Source of the DNA: Proteus mirabilis ATCC 29906
Lineage (GTDB): Bacteria > Pseudomonadota > Gammaproteobacteria > Enterobacterales > Enterobacteriaceae
Assembly (NCBI RefSeq): GCF_000160755.1
Contig: NZ_GG668578.1
Span: forward strand, 517,047-581,046
DNA: 64,000 bases
Reading direction: 5' to 3'
Made by a program: the position numbers and the translations under genes. The notes under the pieces were generated by a model. The model was not told the DNA's origin. It saw only the letters and a list, made by a program, of their open reading frames with translations, and made no database searches. Positions 1 to 10,277 of the stretch are shown here, one piece after another; positions within the stretch are counted from its first letter, which is position 1, and each line of letters opens with the position of its first letter.

Positions 1-30
1 GTTATTCATGTTATAAGTGGAGAAATGATT

Positions 31-1296
31 ATGTCAGTTTCACTAGAACAATTAATTAAATGGCGTCGCGAATTTCACCAATACCCTGAAATTGGCTGGT
101 CTGAATTTTTAACCACTGCCAAAATCGTCAAAGTGCTACGTGGCTTAGGATTAGAAGTTAAAGTCGGCCCTGAAGTTATTAACCAAGACTTTGCTTTTGG
201 ACGCCGTCGTCAGGTGGTTGAAAAAGGATTGGCGGTAGCAAGAAAACACCATGTTGACGAAGCACTGCTTGATGAAATGCAAGAGCTTACGGGTTGTGTC
301 GCTATTTTCGATAGTGGCAAACCAGGGCCTACTGTTGCACTGCGTTTTGATATTGACTGTGTTGGGGTAACAGAAACAACAGAGACTCAACATCGTCCAC
401 AAGTAGAAAATTTCGCCTCTTGTCATCCTGGCGAAATGCATGCTTGTGGTCATGATGGTCATATTACTATTGGTTTAGGGGTTGCTCACTGGTTAGTCGA
501 CAATAAAGATAAAGTGAGCGGTAAAGTAAAAATTTTATTCCAACCCGCAGAAGAAGGCGTTCGTGGTGCAAGAGCAATGGCGGAAAGTGGCATTGCTGAT
601 GATGCAAATTACTTCTTAGGCTCACACTTAGGCTTTATCGCCAATAGTGGTGAAATCGTTCTTAACCCAACACATTTTTTATGTACCACTAAATATGATT
701 TCCGTTTTAAAGGTACGCCTTCTCATGCGGGGGCAGAGCCAGAGCTAGGTCGTAACGCATTAGCAGGCGCTTGCCATGCCGCAACACAAATGCTGGGGAT
801 CTCTCGCCATGGTAAGGGGATGTCTCGTATTAATATTGGGGTATTAAAAGCCGGTGAAGGTCGTAACGTCACTCCTGCCAATGCCGAAATGCAAATCGAA
901 GTGCGTGGTGAAAATGAAGAGATCAATAGCTTTATGGCTGCCAATGCTGTACGTATGGCAGAAGGTGCCGCACATAGCTTCCAATTAGAAATGGAAAGCG
1001 AAGTGATGGGGGAAGCGGTTGATTTAACCAATGACCAAGAACTGATTGATGTGATGGCCAAAGTGGTGGGTAAACACCCAGAACTCACTGCGATCCCAAC
1101 CCGTCCATTCGGCGGAAGTGAAGATGCAACGGTGTTAGCAAAACGAGTACAACGCTGTGGTGGTAAATCTCTTTACTTTATTGTTGGTGCCGATAGAACT
1201 GCCGGACATCACCAAGCAGGCTTTGATTTTGATGAACAACAACTGATGACTGCGGTAAATCTTTACACGGGTTGTTTAGAAGAATTACTGAAATAA
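31..1296 (+). CDS. M20-family amidohydrolase, AbgA-like
   Basis: Zinc-dependent amidohydrolase of the peptidase M20 family, closest in my memory to AbgA, the p-aminobenzoyl-glutamate hydrolase subunit. The usual metal-site signatures are visible: HACGHDGH near residue 137, PAEEG near 172, and AGHH near the C-terminus. The 421-aa length fits the family. An ATG at 25 is only one base from the GGAG at 19-22, so the in-frame ATG at 31 with normal spacing is preferred. A strong terminator follows at 1321. AbgA normally partners AbgB; anything upstream lies outside the window, so the substrate (aminobenzoyl-glutamate or another N-acyl amino acid) is unproven. Confidence 0.8.
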   Translation: MSVSLEQLIKWRREFHQYPEIGWSEFLTTAKIVKVLRGLGLEVKVGPEVINQDFAFGRRRQVVEKGLAVARKHHVDEALLDEMQELTGCVAIFDSGKPGPTVALRFDIDCVGVTETTETQHRPQVENFASCHPGEMHACGHDGHITIGLGVAHWLVDNKDKVSGKVKILFQPAEEGVRGARAMAESGIADDANYFLGSHLGFIANSGEIVLNPTHFLCTTKYDFRFKGTPSHAGAEPELGRNALAGACHAATQMLGISRHGKGMSRINIGVLKAGEGRNVTPANAEMQIEVRGENEEINSFMAANAVRMAEGAAHSFQLEMESEVMGEAVDLTNDQELIDVMAKVVGKHPELTAIPTRPFGGSEDATVLAKRVQRCGGKSLYFIVGADRTAGHHQAGFDFDEQQLMTAVNLYTGCLEELLK

Positions 1297-1320
1297 TCTC
1301 TTTTATTTAATTGACTCATT

Positions 1321-1353
1321 AAAACGCTCTATATCACTATAGGGCGTTTTTTT
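1321..1353 (+). terminator. Rho-independent terminator of the AbgA-like gene
   Basis: Inverted repeat ACGCTCTATA / TATAGGGCGT with a four-base loop and one G-T wobble, followed by seven T. It lies 25 bp past the stop codon of the hydrolase gene. Confidence 0.85.
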
Positions 1354-1391
1354 ATGCTGTTTTATCGTACAAAAAAATTTAAATTAACCTA

Positions 1392-1422
1392 TTGACCCTT
1401 ACGTTACGTGAGGTTTTAACCT
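1392..1422 (+). promoter_or_regulatory. MerR-type promoter and operator, autoregulatory
   Basis: A TTGACC -35 (1392-1397) and a TAACCT -10 (1417-1422) are separated by 19 bp, the over-long spacer typical of promoters activated by MerR-family proteins. The near-palindrome CCTTACGTTACGTGAGG (1397-1413) fills the spacer. The MerR-type gene starts 25 bp downstream behind AGGAGGTG, so self-regulation is the simple reading. Confidence 0.65.
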
Positions 1423-1446
1423 GCATGACATACAGGAGGTGAAGAT

Positions 1447-2472
1447 ATGCTATTTCAAGTAGGAGAGATCGCTAAAAAGACGGGATTAACAGTCCGTACT
1501 CTCCATCATTATGAAGAGATAGGTTTATTGCAACCGACTGCAAGAACCGATGCAGGTTATCGACTCTATGATATGAAAAGCATAGAGCGATTAACGCAAA
1601 TTCAAATGCTACGTCAAATTGGCGTCAAACTGAAAGACATCGGTCATATTCTTAATGGTCATAGTGCAGAGATAGCTTGTTTAATTGAAGAGCGCATTAG
1701 CCAATTAACCACGCAAATGCAACAAATTGCCAAATTGCGTTATCAGCTAGAGCATGTTCAACAACAAATACAAACAGGCACTCCATTTACGCAACATGAC
1801 TGGTTTTCTTTATTGGAGATGATGTCTATGTACGATAAATATTTTACTTATTCTGAGTTAGCGCAGTTACCCCTCTATACTGCGCACACATTAAAAAGCC
1901 AAGCATGGCAACAGCGTATTTCAATCGTCAATAATTTGATTAAACAAGGTAAATCTGCCGATTCAAATGAAGCGATGCAAGTTTCAAGAGAGTGGATGAT
2001 AGCTTTAGAGAAAGATACTGGGGGAAATCCCGACTTTTTTGTCCGTTTAAATAAAATGCATATTTCTGATGATAAGTTTGCGACGGCTACCGGTATTACT
2101 AAACAGATGATAGATTTTGTTGCTAAAGGCTTTAGCGAATATCAATTATCTGTTTTTAAACCTCATCTGACTCCGGAACAATTTGCCGTAGTACATCAGC
2201 ACTATTTTGATGCTGGCAGTGTCTGGCCTGAGCTTATTTCTGGATTATATAATGCACTCACTTGCGGAGAAAAAGCAGATTCAGAGCAGGTGCAAAACCT
2301 CGCTAAGATGTGGCTAAATATGTTCAATCAGTTTACACAGGGTGATAGTGATATTCAGGCCAAGATCCGTACCATTTATCAAACTGATCATGAAATCGCT
2401 AAAGGTACATGGATGACACCTGAGATTGGTCAATATTTATTTACGGCTATTAGTTTGCTAGTGCAAAAATAG
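1447..2472 (+). CDS. MerR-family regulator with TipAS-like effector domain
   Basis: The N-terminal 70 residues form a MerR winged helix (VGEIAKKTGLTVRTLHHYEE), followed by a dimerisation helix to about residue 115. The remaining 220 residues resemble the TipAS antibiotic-binding fold (conserved W, then ALEKDTGGNPDFF). At 341 aa it is longer than the classic TipAL (about 250 aa), so the effector region may be duplicated or extended. It has an excellent Shine-Dalgarno (AGGAGGTG) and a MerR-type promoter in front. No obvious target gene is next to it, since the downstream neighbour sspB is convergent. Ligand unknown; multidrug or thiopeptide sensing is only an inference from the family. Confidence 0.8.
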   Translation: MLFQVGEIAKKTGLTVRTLHHYEEIGLLQPTARTDAGYRLYDMKSIERLTQIQMLRQIGVKLKDIGHILNGHSAEIACLIEERISQLTTQMQQIAKLRYQLEHVQQQIQTGTPFTQHDWFSLLEMMSMYDKYFTYSELAQLPLYTAHTLKSQAWQQRISIVNNLIKQGKSADSNEAMQVSREWMIALEKDTGGNPDFFVRLNKMHISDDKFATATGITKQMIDFVAKGFSEYQLSVFKPHLTPEQFAVVHQHYFDAGSVWPELISGLYNALTCGEKADSEQVQNLAKMWLNMFNQFTQGDSDIQAKIRTIYQTDHEIAKGTWMTPEIGQYLFTAISLLVQK

Positions 2473-2498
2473 CGTTAATTGAAAAATCAAATAGATAT

Positions 2499-2527
2499 AA
2501 AAAAGCCCAGCATTTAACTGGGCTTTA
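2499..2527. terminator. Bidirectional terminator between the MerR-type gene and sspB
   Basis: AAAGCCCAG (2502-2510) and CTGGGCTTT (2518-2526) form a 9-bp stem with an A-run before and a short T-run after. The flanking genes converge, so it can serve both. Confidence 0.8.
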
Positions 2528-2550
2528 TGCAATGAAAATAAAAACGTTAT

Positions 2551-3060
2551 TTATTTCACTACACGCAATGATGGGCGACCTGTTGGGCGAGGAGGCTCAG
2601 GATCATCATCTGGAGAAGATGGGTTTTCAGCCTGTGTCTCATCTTTCACTAAAGACAGTCCTTCAGTGGCCGAAGCTGAACTGCCGTCTTGCTGCTCATC
2701 ATCCACCAATGATGGTGTATAACCTTCCTCATAGGCTGGCTCTGGCTCAAACATCATACCCGCACCATTTTCTCGCGCATATATTGCTATTACAGCCGCC
2801 ATAGGTACGCGCACTTTACGAGGTACACCACCAAAGCTTGCACTAAATAGTACCTGATGCGGCATCAATTCAAGATGACTTACCGCAAAAGGAGAAATAT
2901 TTAGTACGATTTGACCATCGTGCGCATATTCCATAGGGACTTGAACACCCACGACATTAACATCTACCACTAAGTGGGGGGTTAACTCGTTTTCAAGGAT
3001 CCAATCATAATGCGCACGCAATAAATGCGGACGGCGCGGAGACATATCCTTAATCTCCAT
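2551..3060 (-). CDS. sspB: SspB, ClpXP protease specificity adaptor
   Basis: Adaptor that binds the ssrA tag and delivers tagged or otherwise selected substrates to ClpXP in the cytoplasm. The N-terminal substrate-binding fold is nearly identical to E. coli (RRPHLLRAHYDWILEN, LTPHLVVDV, AIYARENGAGMMFEPE). It is followed by a long acidic, proline-rich linker (residues about 112-160). The C-terminal RPSLRVVK tail is the ClpX-docking peptide. Length 169 aa against 165 in E. coli. It lies 6 bp downstream of sspA in one operon. Confidence 0.97.
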   Translation of the reverse strand: MEIKDMSPRRPHLLRAHYDWILENELTPHLVVDVNVVGVQVPMEYAHDGQIVLNISPFAVSHLELMPHQVLFSASFGGVPRKVRVPMAAVIAIYARENGAGMMFEPEPAYEEGYTPSLVDDEQQDGSSASATEGLSLVKDETQAENPSSPDDDPEPPRPTGRPSLRVVK

Positions 3061-3066
3061 GCTCTA

Positions 3067-3708
3067 TTATCCTCTTGAAGGTAAACGCATTTCGCGCTCT
3101 GCTTCGGTTAATGACGCAAGGAAAGAATCCCGCTCAAAAACACGTTGCATATAAATTTGTACATCTTTCGCACCTGCACCGCTTAAATCCACGCCTAATA
3201 CAGGTAAACGCCATAAGAGAGGAGCTAGGTAGCAATCCACTAAGCTAAACTCTTCACTCATAAAATAAGGGTATTCTTTAAATACCGGAGATACCGCCAA
3301 TAGCTCTTCGGCGAGTTGTTTACGTGCTGCATTAGCTTGTTGATCGTTACCCTTTTCAATAACATTCATTAAAGAGTACCAATCTTGTTCAATGCGATGC
3401 ATCATTAAACGGCTACTACCACGAGCAACAGGATACACTGGCATCAAAGGAGGATGAGGGAAGCGTTCATCAAGATATTCCATAATAATACGTGAATCAT
3501 ATAAAGTCAGTTCACGATCGACCAAAGTCGGCACACTCTGGTACGGGTTAAGATCGATAAGATCTTGTGGAAGATTACCAGCTTCAACCTGTTCAATTTC
3601 AACACTGACACCTTTCTCCGCAAGGACAATTCTGACCTGATGGCTGAAAATATCAGTCGGACCGGAAAACAAAGTCATTACCGAACGTTTGTTGGCAGCG
3701 ACAGCCAT
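3067..3708 (-). CDS. sspA: SspA, stringent starvation protein A
   Basis: RNA polymerase-associated protein with a glutathione S-transferase fold but no expected GST activity. It supports stationary-phase and acid-stress transcription and, in P1 biology, late-gene activation. The start MAVAANKRSVMTLFSGPTD matches E. coli and sits behind GGAGGTT; a further ATG 21 bp upstream is not used by homologues. The thioredoxin-like N-terminal half and helical C-terminal half are intact (213 aa). It is cotranscribed with sspB. Confidence 0.96.
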   Translation of the reverse strand: MAVAANKRSVMTLFSGPTDIFSHQVRIVLAEKGVSVEIEQVEAGNLPQDLIDLNPYQSVPTLVDRELTLYDSRIIMEYLDERFPHPPLMPVYPVARGSSRLMMHRIEQDWYSLMNVIEKGNDQQANAARKQLAEELLAVSPVFKEYPYFMSEEFSLVDCYLAPLLWRLPVLGVDLSGAGAKDVQIYMQRVFERDSFLASLTEAEREMRLPSRG

Positions 3709-4281
3709 GAAAACCTCCAAGTTAATCAATTAAAGGAACAAACATGCTTATGCATCTTCCATTCCCCCATTCCTACAAGACAAACAGACTCATGCCGTTA
3801 ACTTAAAAAGTTATAAATAACTTAACTTCATTGAGTACGACATTGAGTACCACCTGCATAATAGTCTTATCCTAAGATAATTGTATTTTACAGGTTCAAA
3901 AAACCGTTTGTCTTTGCGGCACATATCATAATCAAGCAATACCAAAACAATCACAATATCAATTTGTCATAATAGTTTTGGTATGACTGTCAAATTCTTT
4001 ATGGACATTAACCACAGTAAAATGGCCATAGGCAGCATGCAGCATTAAGAAATCGTCGAAAGAAAGACACTAAAGCAGGCTATTCTATCAGATTTCATGT
4101 CACTTAGGGTGAACAATGCGAATAATTCAATTCATTCTGCTAATATACACAAAAACTAAGTTTATAATATCATAAAAAAAAGATATTAAGGATTAAACTC
4201 TAAAAAAACGTATTTTTGATCTGCTTTTAATCCATGCTTTTTTCGACCACAACACCACATTTTCAAAACAATTTTAAAAAT
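3709..4281. other. Intergenic region upstream of sspA
   Basis: About 570 bp of AT-rich DNA without a convincing ORF on either strand. It must hold the sspA promoter on the minus strand; one candidate -35 (TTGACA, complement of 3988-3993) is visible, but the matching -10 is poor. I see no further structure. Confidence 0.5.
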
Positions 4282-4312
4282 AAAAAAACCCGCCTGTAAA
4301 GACGGGTTTTTC
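4282..4312 (-). terminator. Terminator of the rplM-rpsI operon
   Basis: On the minus strand AACCCGTC and GGCGGGTT pair around a six-base loop (one G-T wobble) and are followed by a run of T. It lies 30 bp past the rpsI stop codon. Confidence 0.85.
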
Positions 4313-4343
4313 AACATCAAATTGATATCTAAAAGATAACAAA

Positions 4344-4739
<396 letters not shown>

Positions 4740-4751
4740 CTATTATCCCGA

Positions 4752-5381
<630 letters not shown>

Positions 5382-5629
5382 GTCATAATTGAAAAACAAT
5401 TGGATTCTTTTTCAATATTTCAGCAAAAAATACCTTATGGCGCTATTTTTGTTAGCCTACTCGCCATCTCTGTCATCAACTATTACCACCTGAAGAGAAG
5501 CATTCTCCCTTGCCAAAGCGATTGTAATCACTTAATAAGTACCGTTTTGCCATTTTTATAACAATCAATAGCATCAAGCGTTACAATGAGCGCCATCCTA
5601 CCATAATCAAAACAGAGTTTCTTTAACAA

Positions 5630-6748
5630 TTAAGCGAGATGAGGCTGTGAAAGATACTCTTCACTTTGCATTTCTTGCAAACGCGATAAACAACGTTGGT
5701 ATTCAAAACGTAAAAATTGCCCTTGATAAATCTCGCTCATCTCAACATCAGCATTAATAATTAGTTTCACCTTACGCTCATAGAACTCATCAACCAATGC
5801 TAAGAAACGACGGGCAACATCTTCATTTCTACTCCCCATCTGCACCATTTCATAAAGCAACACAGTGTGATAGTGCTTTGATAATTCAATATAATCAAGT
5901 TGACTCCGCGCTTGTACACATAACGTATCAAAGTTAACCGCCAGTACACCATTAGCCACTTTTCTCATTACCATTGGACGATGATTAATGGTTAATGTGG
6001 GCGCGAATACAACTTCACTACTGCTGGCAAGCTGAGTAAAAATTTTATCCATTTGCTGGCGGTTATGCTCTGTTAATGGAGATAAAAATAGATGGGCTTG
6101 AGTTAATGTTCTTAAGCGATAATCAATCCCCGCATCAACATTCAAAATTTCACAATGGTTTTTTATTTGTTCTATAGCAGGTAAAAAACGTGCTCGTTGT
6201 AGTCCATTGCGATAGAGATCATCAGGGGGAATATTAGATGTCGCCACTAAAGTAATACCTCTGGCAAATAACGCTTCAAGTAATGTTCCTAAAATCATCG
6301 CATCAGTAATATCTGAAACAAAGAACTCATCAAAACAGAGTACATCGGTTTGCGCTTTAAAGCCGTCAGCAATGATATCCAGTGGATTTTCTTGCCCTTG
6401 TAAGCCTTTTAATTCATCTTGCACCCGTAACATAAAGCGGTGAAAGTGCAGACGCAGTTTTCGTTCTGTGGGTAAGCTTTGATAGAACATATCCATCAAC
6501 CAGGTTTTACCTCGCCCAACCCCTCCCCACATATAAACACCACGCTCAGGGACAATTGTGCTTTTTTTCGCACGAAACTTTCCTAACAACCGCTGAGTAA
6601 TAGAACTTTTTTCTGGTGATGTCCGGTTTAATAATGCATGGTATAACTGTTGCAGATGGAGAACGGTTTGTCGCTGAACCTCATCAGGTTGATAATCCCC
6701 CTGCTGTAACGCGGTTTCATAAAGTGATAATGGCGTGCTAACGGTCAT
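5630..6748 (-). CDS. zapE: ZapE, cell-division ATPase
   Basis: AFG1-type P-loop ATPase that associates with the Z-ring during constriction. The Walker A GGVGRGKT lies near residue 74 and the Walker B-like LCFDEFFV near 137, followed by sensor-type TSNIPPDDLY. 372 aa, close to E. coli YhcM (375). Divergent from zapG, as in E. coli, with about 200 bp between that must hold both promoters. Confidence 0.95.
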   Translation of the reverse strand: MTVSTPLSLYETALQQGDYQPDEVQRQTVLHLQQLYHALLNRTSPEKSSITQRLLGKFRAKKSTIVPERGVYMWGGVGRGKTWLMDMFYQSLPTERKLRLHFHRFMLRVQDELKGLQGQENPLDIIADGFKAQTDVLCFDEFFVSDITDAMILGTLLEALFARGITLVATSNIPPDDLYRNGLQRARFLPAIEQIKNHCEILNVDAGIDYRLRTLTQAHLFLSPLTEHNRQQMDKIFTQLASSSEVVFAPTLTINHRPMVMRKVANGVLAVNFDTLCVQARSQLDYIELSKHYHTVLLYEMVQMGSRNEDVARRFLALVDEFYERKVKLIINADVEMSEIYQGQFLRFEYQRCLSRLQEMQSEEYLSQPHLA

Positions 6749-6950
6749 GGATGCTCTCTTATCCTTAAAATTTTGACATAAGTAAATACCTTGCGAATGC
6801 CTCTATTATAAGCAGTAAGAATTGTTTTAACATCGATGTAACACAGGAATTTTCATATTAAGCTTAAGGATATTATTCCACCCATGCCTTTTAGCGGTTA
6901 TGATGTTATAAGAATCCATCGTCCTCACTATTAGATGAAAAGGAGTTGCC

Positions 6951-7355
6951 ATGGTTTGGGTTTATGCACTGATTGGATTAGTTGTTGGTCTTATTATCGG
7001 CGCACTGGCAATGCGTTATGGTAATAAAACCATGCGCCAACAAGATGCTATAAAAGCAGAATTAGATACTAAAAAAGAAGAACTTGATACATATCGCAAC
7101 GAGCTTGTCAGCCACTTTGCTCGAAGTGCTGAACTACTGGACAATATGGCGAAAGACTACCGCCAACTTTATCAACACATGGCAAAAAGCTCCAATGAGT
7201 TAATGCCAGACATGCCTGTTCAAGATAACCCATTTAATTATCGGTTAAGTGAATCAGAGGCAGCCAATGATCAATCCCCGATCAAAATGCCGCCACGGGA
7301 TTATTCCGAAGGGGCATCTGGATTATTTAGACCTACCGATAAAAAAGATGATTAA
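6951..7355 (+). CDS. zapG: ZapG (YhcB), envelope biogenesis and division protein
   Basis: Single N-terminal transmembrane helix with small-residue packing (LIGLVVGLIIGALAMRYG, residues 6-23). A cytoplasmic coiled coil follows (about 30-75, E/K/L-rich), then a disordered, acidic tail with the conserved NPFNYR segment. 134 aa as in E. coli. Good Shine-Dalgarno AAAAGGAG. Known in E. coli as a factor linking division and cell-envelope synthesis. Confidence 0.93.
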   Translation: MVWVYALIGLVVGLIIGALAMRYGNKTMRQQDAIKAELDTKKEELDTYRNELVSHFARSAELLDNMAKDYRQLYQHMAKSSNELMPDMPVQDNPFNYRLSESEAANDQSPIKMPPRDYSEGASGLFRPTDKKDD

Positions 7356-7360
7356 CACAC

Positions 7361-7390
7361 AAACGCCACAACTATTGTGGCGTTTATTTT
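7361..7390 (+). terminator. Terminator of zapG
   Basis: AACGCCACAA and TTGTGGCGTT pair around a short loop, followed by a T-rich tract, just past the stop codon. Confidence 0.85.
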
Positions 7391-7582
7391 ATATTATTTT
7401 GTAAAAAGTTAATGATTTAATGGGACGGTTTAAAGATAGCTATTGTCTTGTAAATCCATGTAAAAGAAAGCCCTACTGATAGCTTACCAATGAACTTTCC
7501 TTTATTTCTATATGTCTTAGTAACATCGAGCTCATATTGAGCAATAAATATTTTTGATAACAATATCAAGAGACTCATATTC

Positions 7583-8974
7583 ATGTTGACTAAAAAAAGA
7601 AAATTACTACTTAGCGCATTAGCGATGAGTGTTGGTTTATCACTCTCTACTCTCCCGGCAACCAGTATGGCTGCCCTGCCTTCGGTAATGCCATCTGGAG
7701 AACAACTACCTAGCTTGGCTCCAATGCTAGAAAAAGTCTTGCCCGCTGTGGTCAGTGTGCATGTTTCTGGAACTCGAGTACAAAGCCAGCAGGTTCCAGA
7801 AGAGTTTAAATTTTTCTTTGGTCCAAATTTTCCTTCACAACAACAAAGCATCCGCCCTTTTGAAGGCTTAGGTTCAGGGGTGATTATTGATGCTGAAAAA
7901 GGTTATGTATTAACCAATAATCACGTTGTTGATGGAGCCGATAAAATTCAACTCCAAATTAATGATGGCCGTGAATTTGACGCCAAATTAATTGGTAGCG
8001 ATCCACAAACAGATATCGCCCTGCTACAAATTGAGAAACCCAATAACTTAACCGCCATTAAAATGACTGACTCGGATAAATTACGTGTTGGTGACTTTGC
8101 GGTTGCTGTGGGTAATCCATTTGGTTTAGGTCAAACCGCGACTTCCGGTATTATTTCAGCCTTAGGTCGTAGTGGTTTAAATCTGGAAGGGTTAGAAAAC
8201 TTTATTCAAACTGATGCATCAATTAACCGTGGTAACTCTGGTGGTGCTTTAGTTAATCTCAATGGTGAACTTATCGGTATTAATACCGCAATTTTAGCAC
8301 CAGGTGGTGGCAATATTGGTATTGGTTTCGCGATCCCAAGTAATATGGCGCGTGATCTCAGCCAACAACTGATTACACATGGTGAAGTAAAACGCGGTAT
8401 TTTAGGTATTCGCGGCACTGAAATGAATGCTGATTTAGCGAAATCCTTTAAAATTGATGCCCAACGCGGTGCTTTTGTCAGTGAAGTATTGGCGGACTCT
8501 TCCGCAGCTAAAGCCGGTATAAAACCAGGTGATGTCCTTATTTCTATTGATGGTAAACGCATTAATAGCTTTGCTGAATTAAAAGCAAAAGTTGGTACAA
8601 CACCACCAGGTAAAGAGATCCTGATTGGTTTGATCCGCCAAGGAAAACCAATGGATGTCAAAGTTACACTAGAGAAACAATCAGCAGATGCAACGCGAGC
8701 GGATAACTTCTCTCCCGCACTTCAAGGGGCAACGCTCAGTAACTATGTTAACAAACAAGTTAAAGCGGTTGCTGTAGATTCTGTGGAGAAAGGCTCAGCG
8801 GCGGCAGCATCGGGGTTACAAAAAGGCGACCTTATTATTGGTATCAACAATATGCCAATTGGCTCCTTAGGTGACTTACGTAAAACCATCGATGCTAAAC
8901 CACCGGTTCTTGCATTAAACATTAAACGTGGCAACGAAGAAATTTATCTTCTGTTACGTAACAGCTCGCGTTAA
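7583..8974 (+). CDS. degQ: DegQ, periplasmic serine endoprotease
   Basis: HtrA-family quality-control protease of the periplasm. It has a signal peptide (KKRK, hydrophobic core, cleavage near TSMAA at 29-31), a trypsin-like domain with triad H114, D144 and S219 (GNSGGAL), and two PDZ domains (about 265-355 and 380-460). 463 aa. Two PDZ domains plus the tandem position in front of degS point to DegQ rather than DegP, which would sit elsewhere. Its own terminator separates it from degS. Confidence 0.95.
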   Translation: MLTKKRKLLLSALAMSVGLSLSTLPATSMAALPSVMPSGEQLPSLAPMLEKVLPAVVSVHVSGTRVQSQQVPEEFKFFFGPNFPSQQQSIRPFEGLGSGVIIDAEKGYVLTNNHVVDGADKIQLQINDGREFDAKLIGSDPQTDIALLQIEKPNNLTAIKMTDSDKLRVGDFAVAVGNPFGLGQTATSGIISALGRSGLNLEGLENFIQTDASINRGNSGGALVNLNGELIGINTAILAPGGGNIGIGFAIPSNMARDLSQQLITHGEVKRGILGIRGTEMNADLAKSFKIDAQRGAFVSEVLADSSAAKAGIKPGDVLISIDGKRINSFAELKAKVGTTPPGKEILIGLIRQGKPMDVKVTLEKQSADATRADNFSPALQGATLSNYVNKQVKAVAVDSVEKGSAAAASGLQKGDLIIGINNMPIGSLGDLRKTIDAKPPVLALNIKRGNEEIYLLLRNSSR

Positions 8975-9014
8975 ACCCCCACTTACTTGTATCTAATTTA
9001 TTTGTTCCTTTCTG

Positions 9015-9043
9015 CCCTATTACTTCGGTAATAGGGTTTTTTT
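9015..9043 (+). terminator. Terminator of degQ with a TTCG loop
   Basis: CCCTATTAC, the stable tetraloop TTCG, GTAATAGGG, then seven T. This makes degQ and degS separate transcription units. Confidence 0.92.
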
Positions 9044-9166
9044 CTTGATTTCATATCACTAAAAAACGATTTTCTACGCTGACATATCCTTTCAAAAGCG
9101 AAACTGTGCTATTCTCATGACACTTACGACGCTATCCTCTTATTCAAACATAAATACAGGATTTTT

Positions 9167-10237
9167 ATGTTAAGCAAGCTACTGCGATCTACCTTGATTG
9201 GTGTTTTAACAGCTGCCATTCTTTTGGTTGCGGTACCTTCTATCCGCCCTATCTTTATTGAACACCTGATTAATGGTGATTTTCTTAATGCCCCATTTAG
9301 CTATAACAAAGCCGTGCGCCGTGCGGCACCTGCGGTAGTTAATGTCTACAGCAGCACAATGGGAAGCTTTTCTCAAGAAGGGCGCGAGCTTACCTCGCTA
9401 GGTGCGGGGGTGATTATGGATCCGCGGGGCTATATTCTTACCAATCAGCACGTTATTAATAATGCAGATCAAATTATTGTGGCTTTACAAAATGGTGATC
9501 TCTATGAAGGGTTATTGATTGGCTCAGATCCCTTAACCGATCTTGCAGTATTAAAAGTTGATGCAGAAAAATTACCCACCATCCCCATCAATAGTAAGCG
9601 TATTTCTCATGTGGGTGATGTTGTTTTAGCCATTGGTAACCCATTTAATATTGGGCAAACGATCACACAAGGTATTATTAGTGCCACAGGACGTGTCGGC
9701 TTAAGCCCAACACGTTACCAAAACTTCCTTCAAACCGATGCGTCAATTAATGAAGGAAATTCAGGGGGGGCACTGATTAATACTGAAGGTGAGTTAGTGG
9801 GTATTAATACCATGACCTTTGATTCAGGCACCTACAATGGCTATCGCCCCAGTGCGGAAGGACTTGGCTTTGCTATTCCAACACAATTAGCCGTAAAAAT
9901 TATGAATAAGCTTATCCGTGATGGGCGAGTTATTCGTGGTTTTATTGGTATTACCGCGAAAGAGCTACCTAAAATTCGCTCTTCAAATACCGATATTAAA
10001 CAGATCCAAGGATTACGTATCTTCCGCATTACGCCCAATAGTCCTGCTGATAAAGCGGGAATGAAAATTGGCGATATCATTTTAAGTATCGACCATGCTC
10101 CGGCCAAATCAGCTATGGAGATGATGGACTATATTGCAGAAACACGTCCTGGTACCGTTTTACCGGTAACCTTATTACGTGATGGTAATGAAATAAATGT
10201 TGATGTCACAATTTCAGAATATCAGCCAGAGTCATAG
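9167..10237 (+). CDS. degS: DegS, membrane-anchored protease of the sigma-E pathway
   Basis: Inner-membrane serine protease that makes the first cut in RseA when unfolded outer-membrane proteins bind its PDZ domain, releasing sigma-E. N-terminal signal anchor (LIGVLTAAILLVAVPSI, residues 10-26); triad H95, D125 and S199 (GNSGGAL); one C-terminal PDZ domain (about 255-345). 356 aa against 355 in E. coli. Confidence 0.96.
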   Translation: MLSKLLRSTLIGVLTAAILLVAVPSIRPIFIEHLINGDFLNAPFSYNKAVRRAAPAVVNVYSSTMGSFSQEGRELTSLGAGVIMDPRGYILTNQHVINNADQIIVALQNGDLYEGLLIGSDPLTDLAVLKVDAEKLPTIPINSKRISHVGDVVLAIGNPFNIGQTITQGIISATGRVGLSPTRYQNFLQTDASINEGNSGGALINTEGELVGINTMTFDSGTYNGYRPSAEGLGFAIPTQLAVKIMNKLIRDGRVIRGFIGITAKELPKIRSSNTDIKQIQGLRIFRITPNSPADKAGMKIGDIILSIDHAPAKSAMEMMDYIAETRPGTVLPVTLLRDGNEINVDVTISEYQPES

Positions 10238-10277
10238 CCATAGCTAACTTTCGCGAGTTACCTTGTTATTCACGACA

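Noticed and set aside
2532-2804. Plus-strand ORF opposite sspB
   Set aside because: Shadow of the sspB coding strand; the protein is low-complexity and unlike any family.
3988-3993. Assigning a definite sspA promoter
   Set aside because: The TTGACA has no good -10 at 16-18 bp; left as a candidate within the intergenic entry.
7417-7851. Minus-strand ORF of 144 aa overlapping the degQ start
   Set aside because: It is antisense to the DegQ signal peptide and protease domain, which are clearly coding, and has no recognisable domain or ribosome site.
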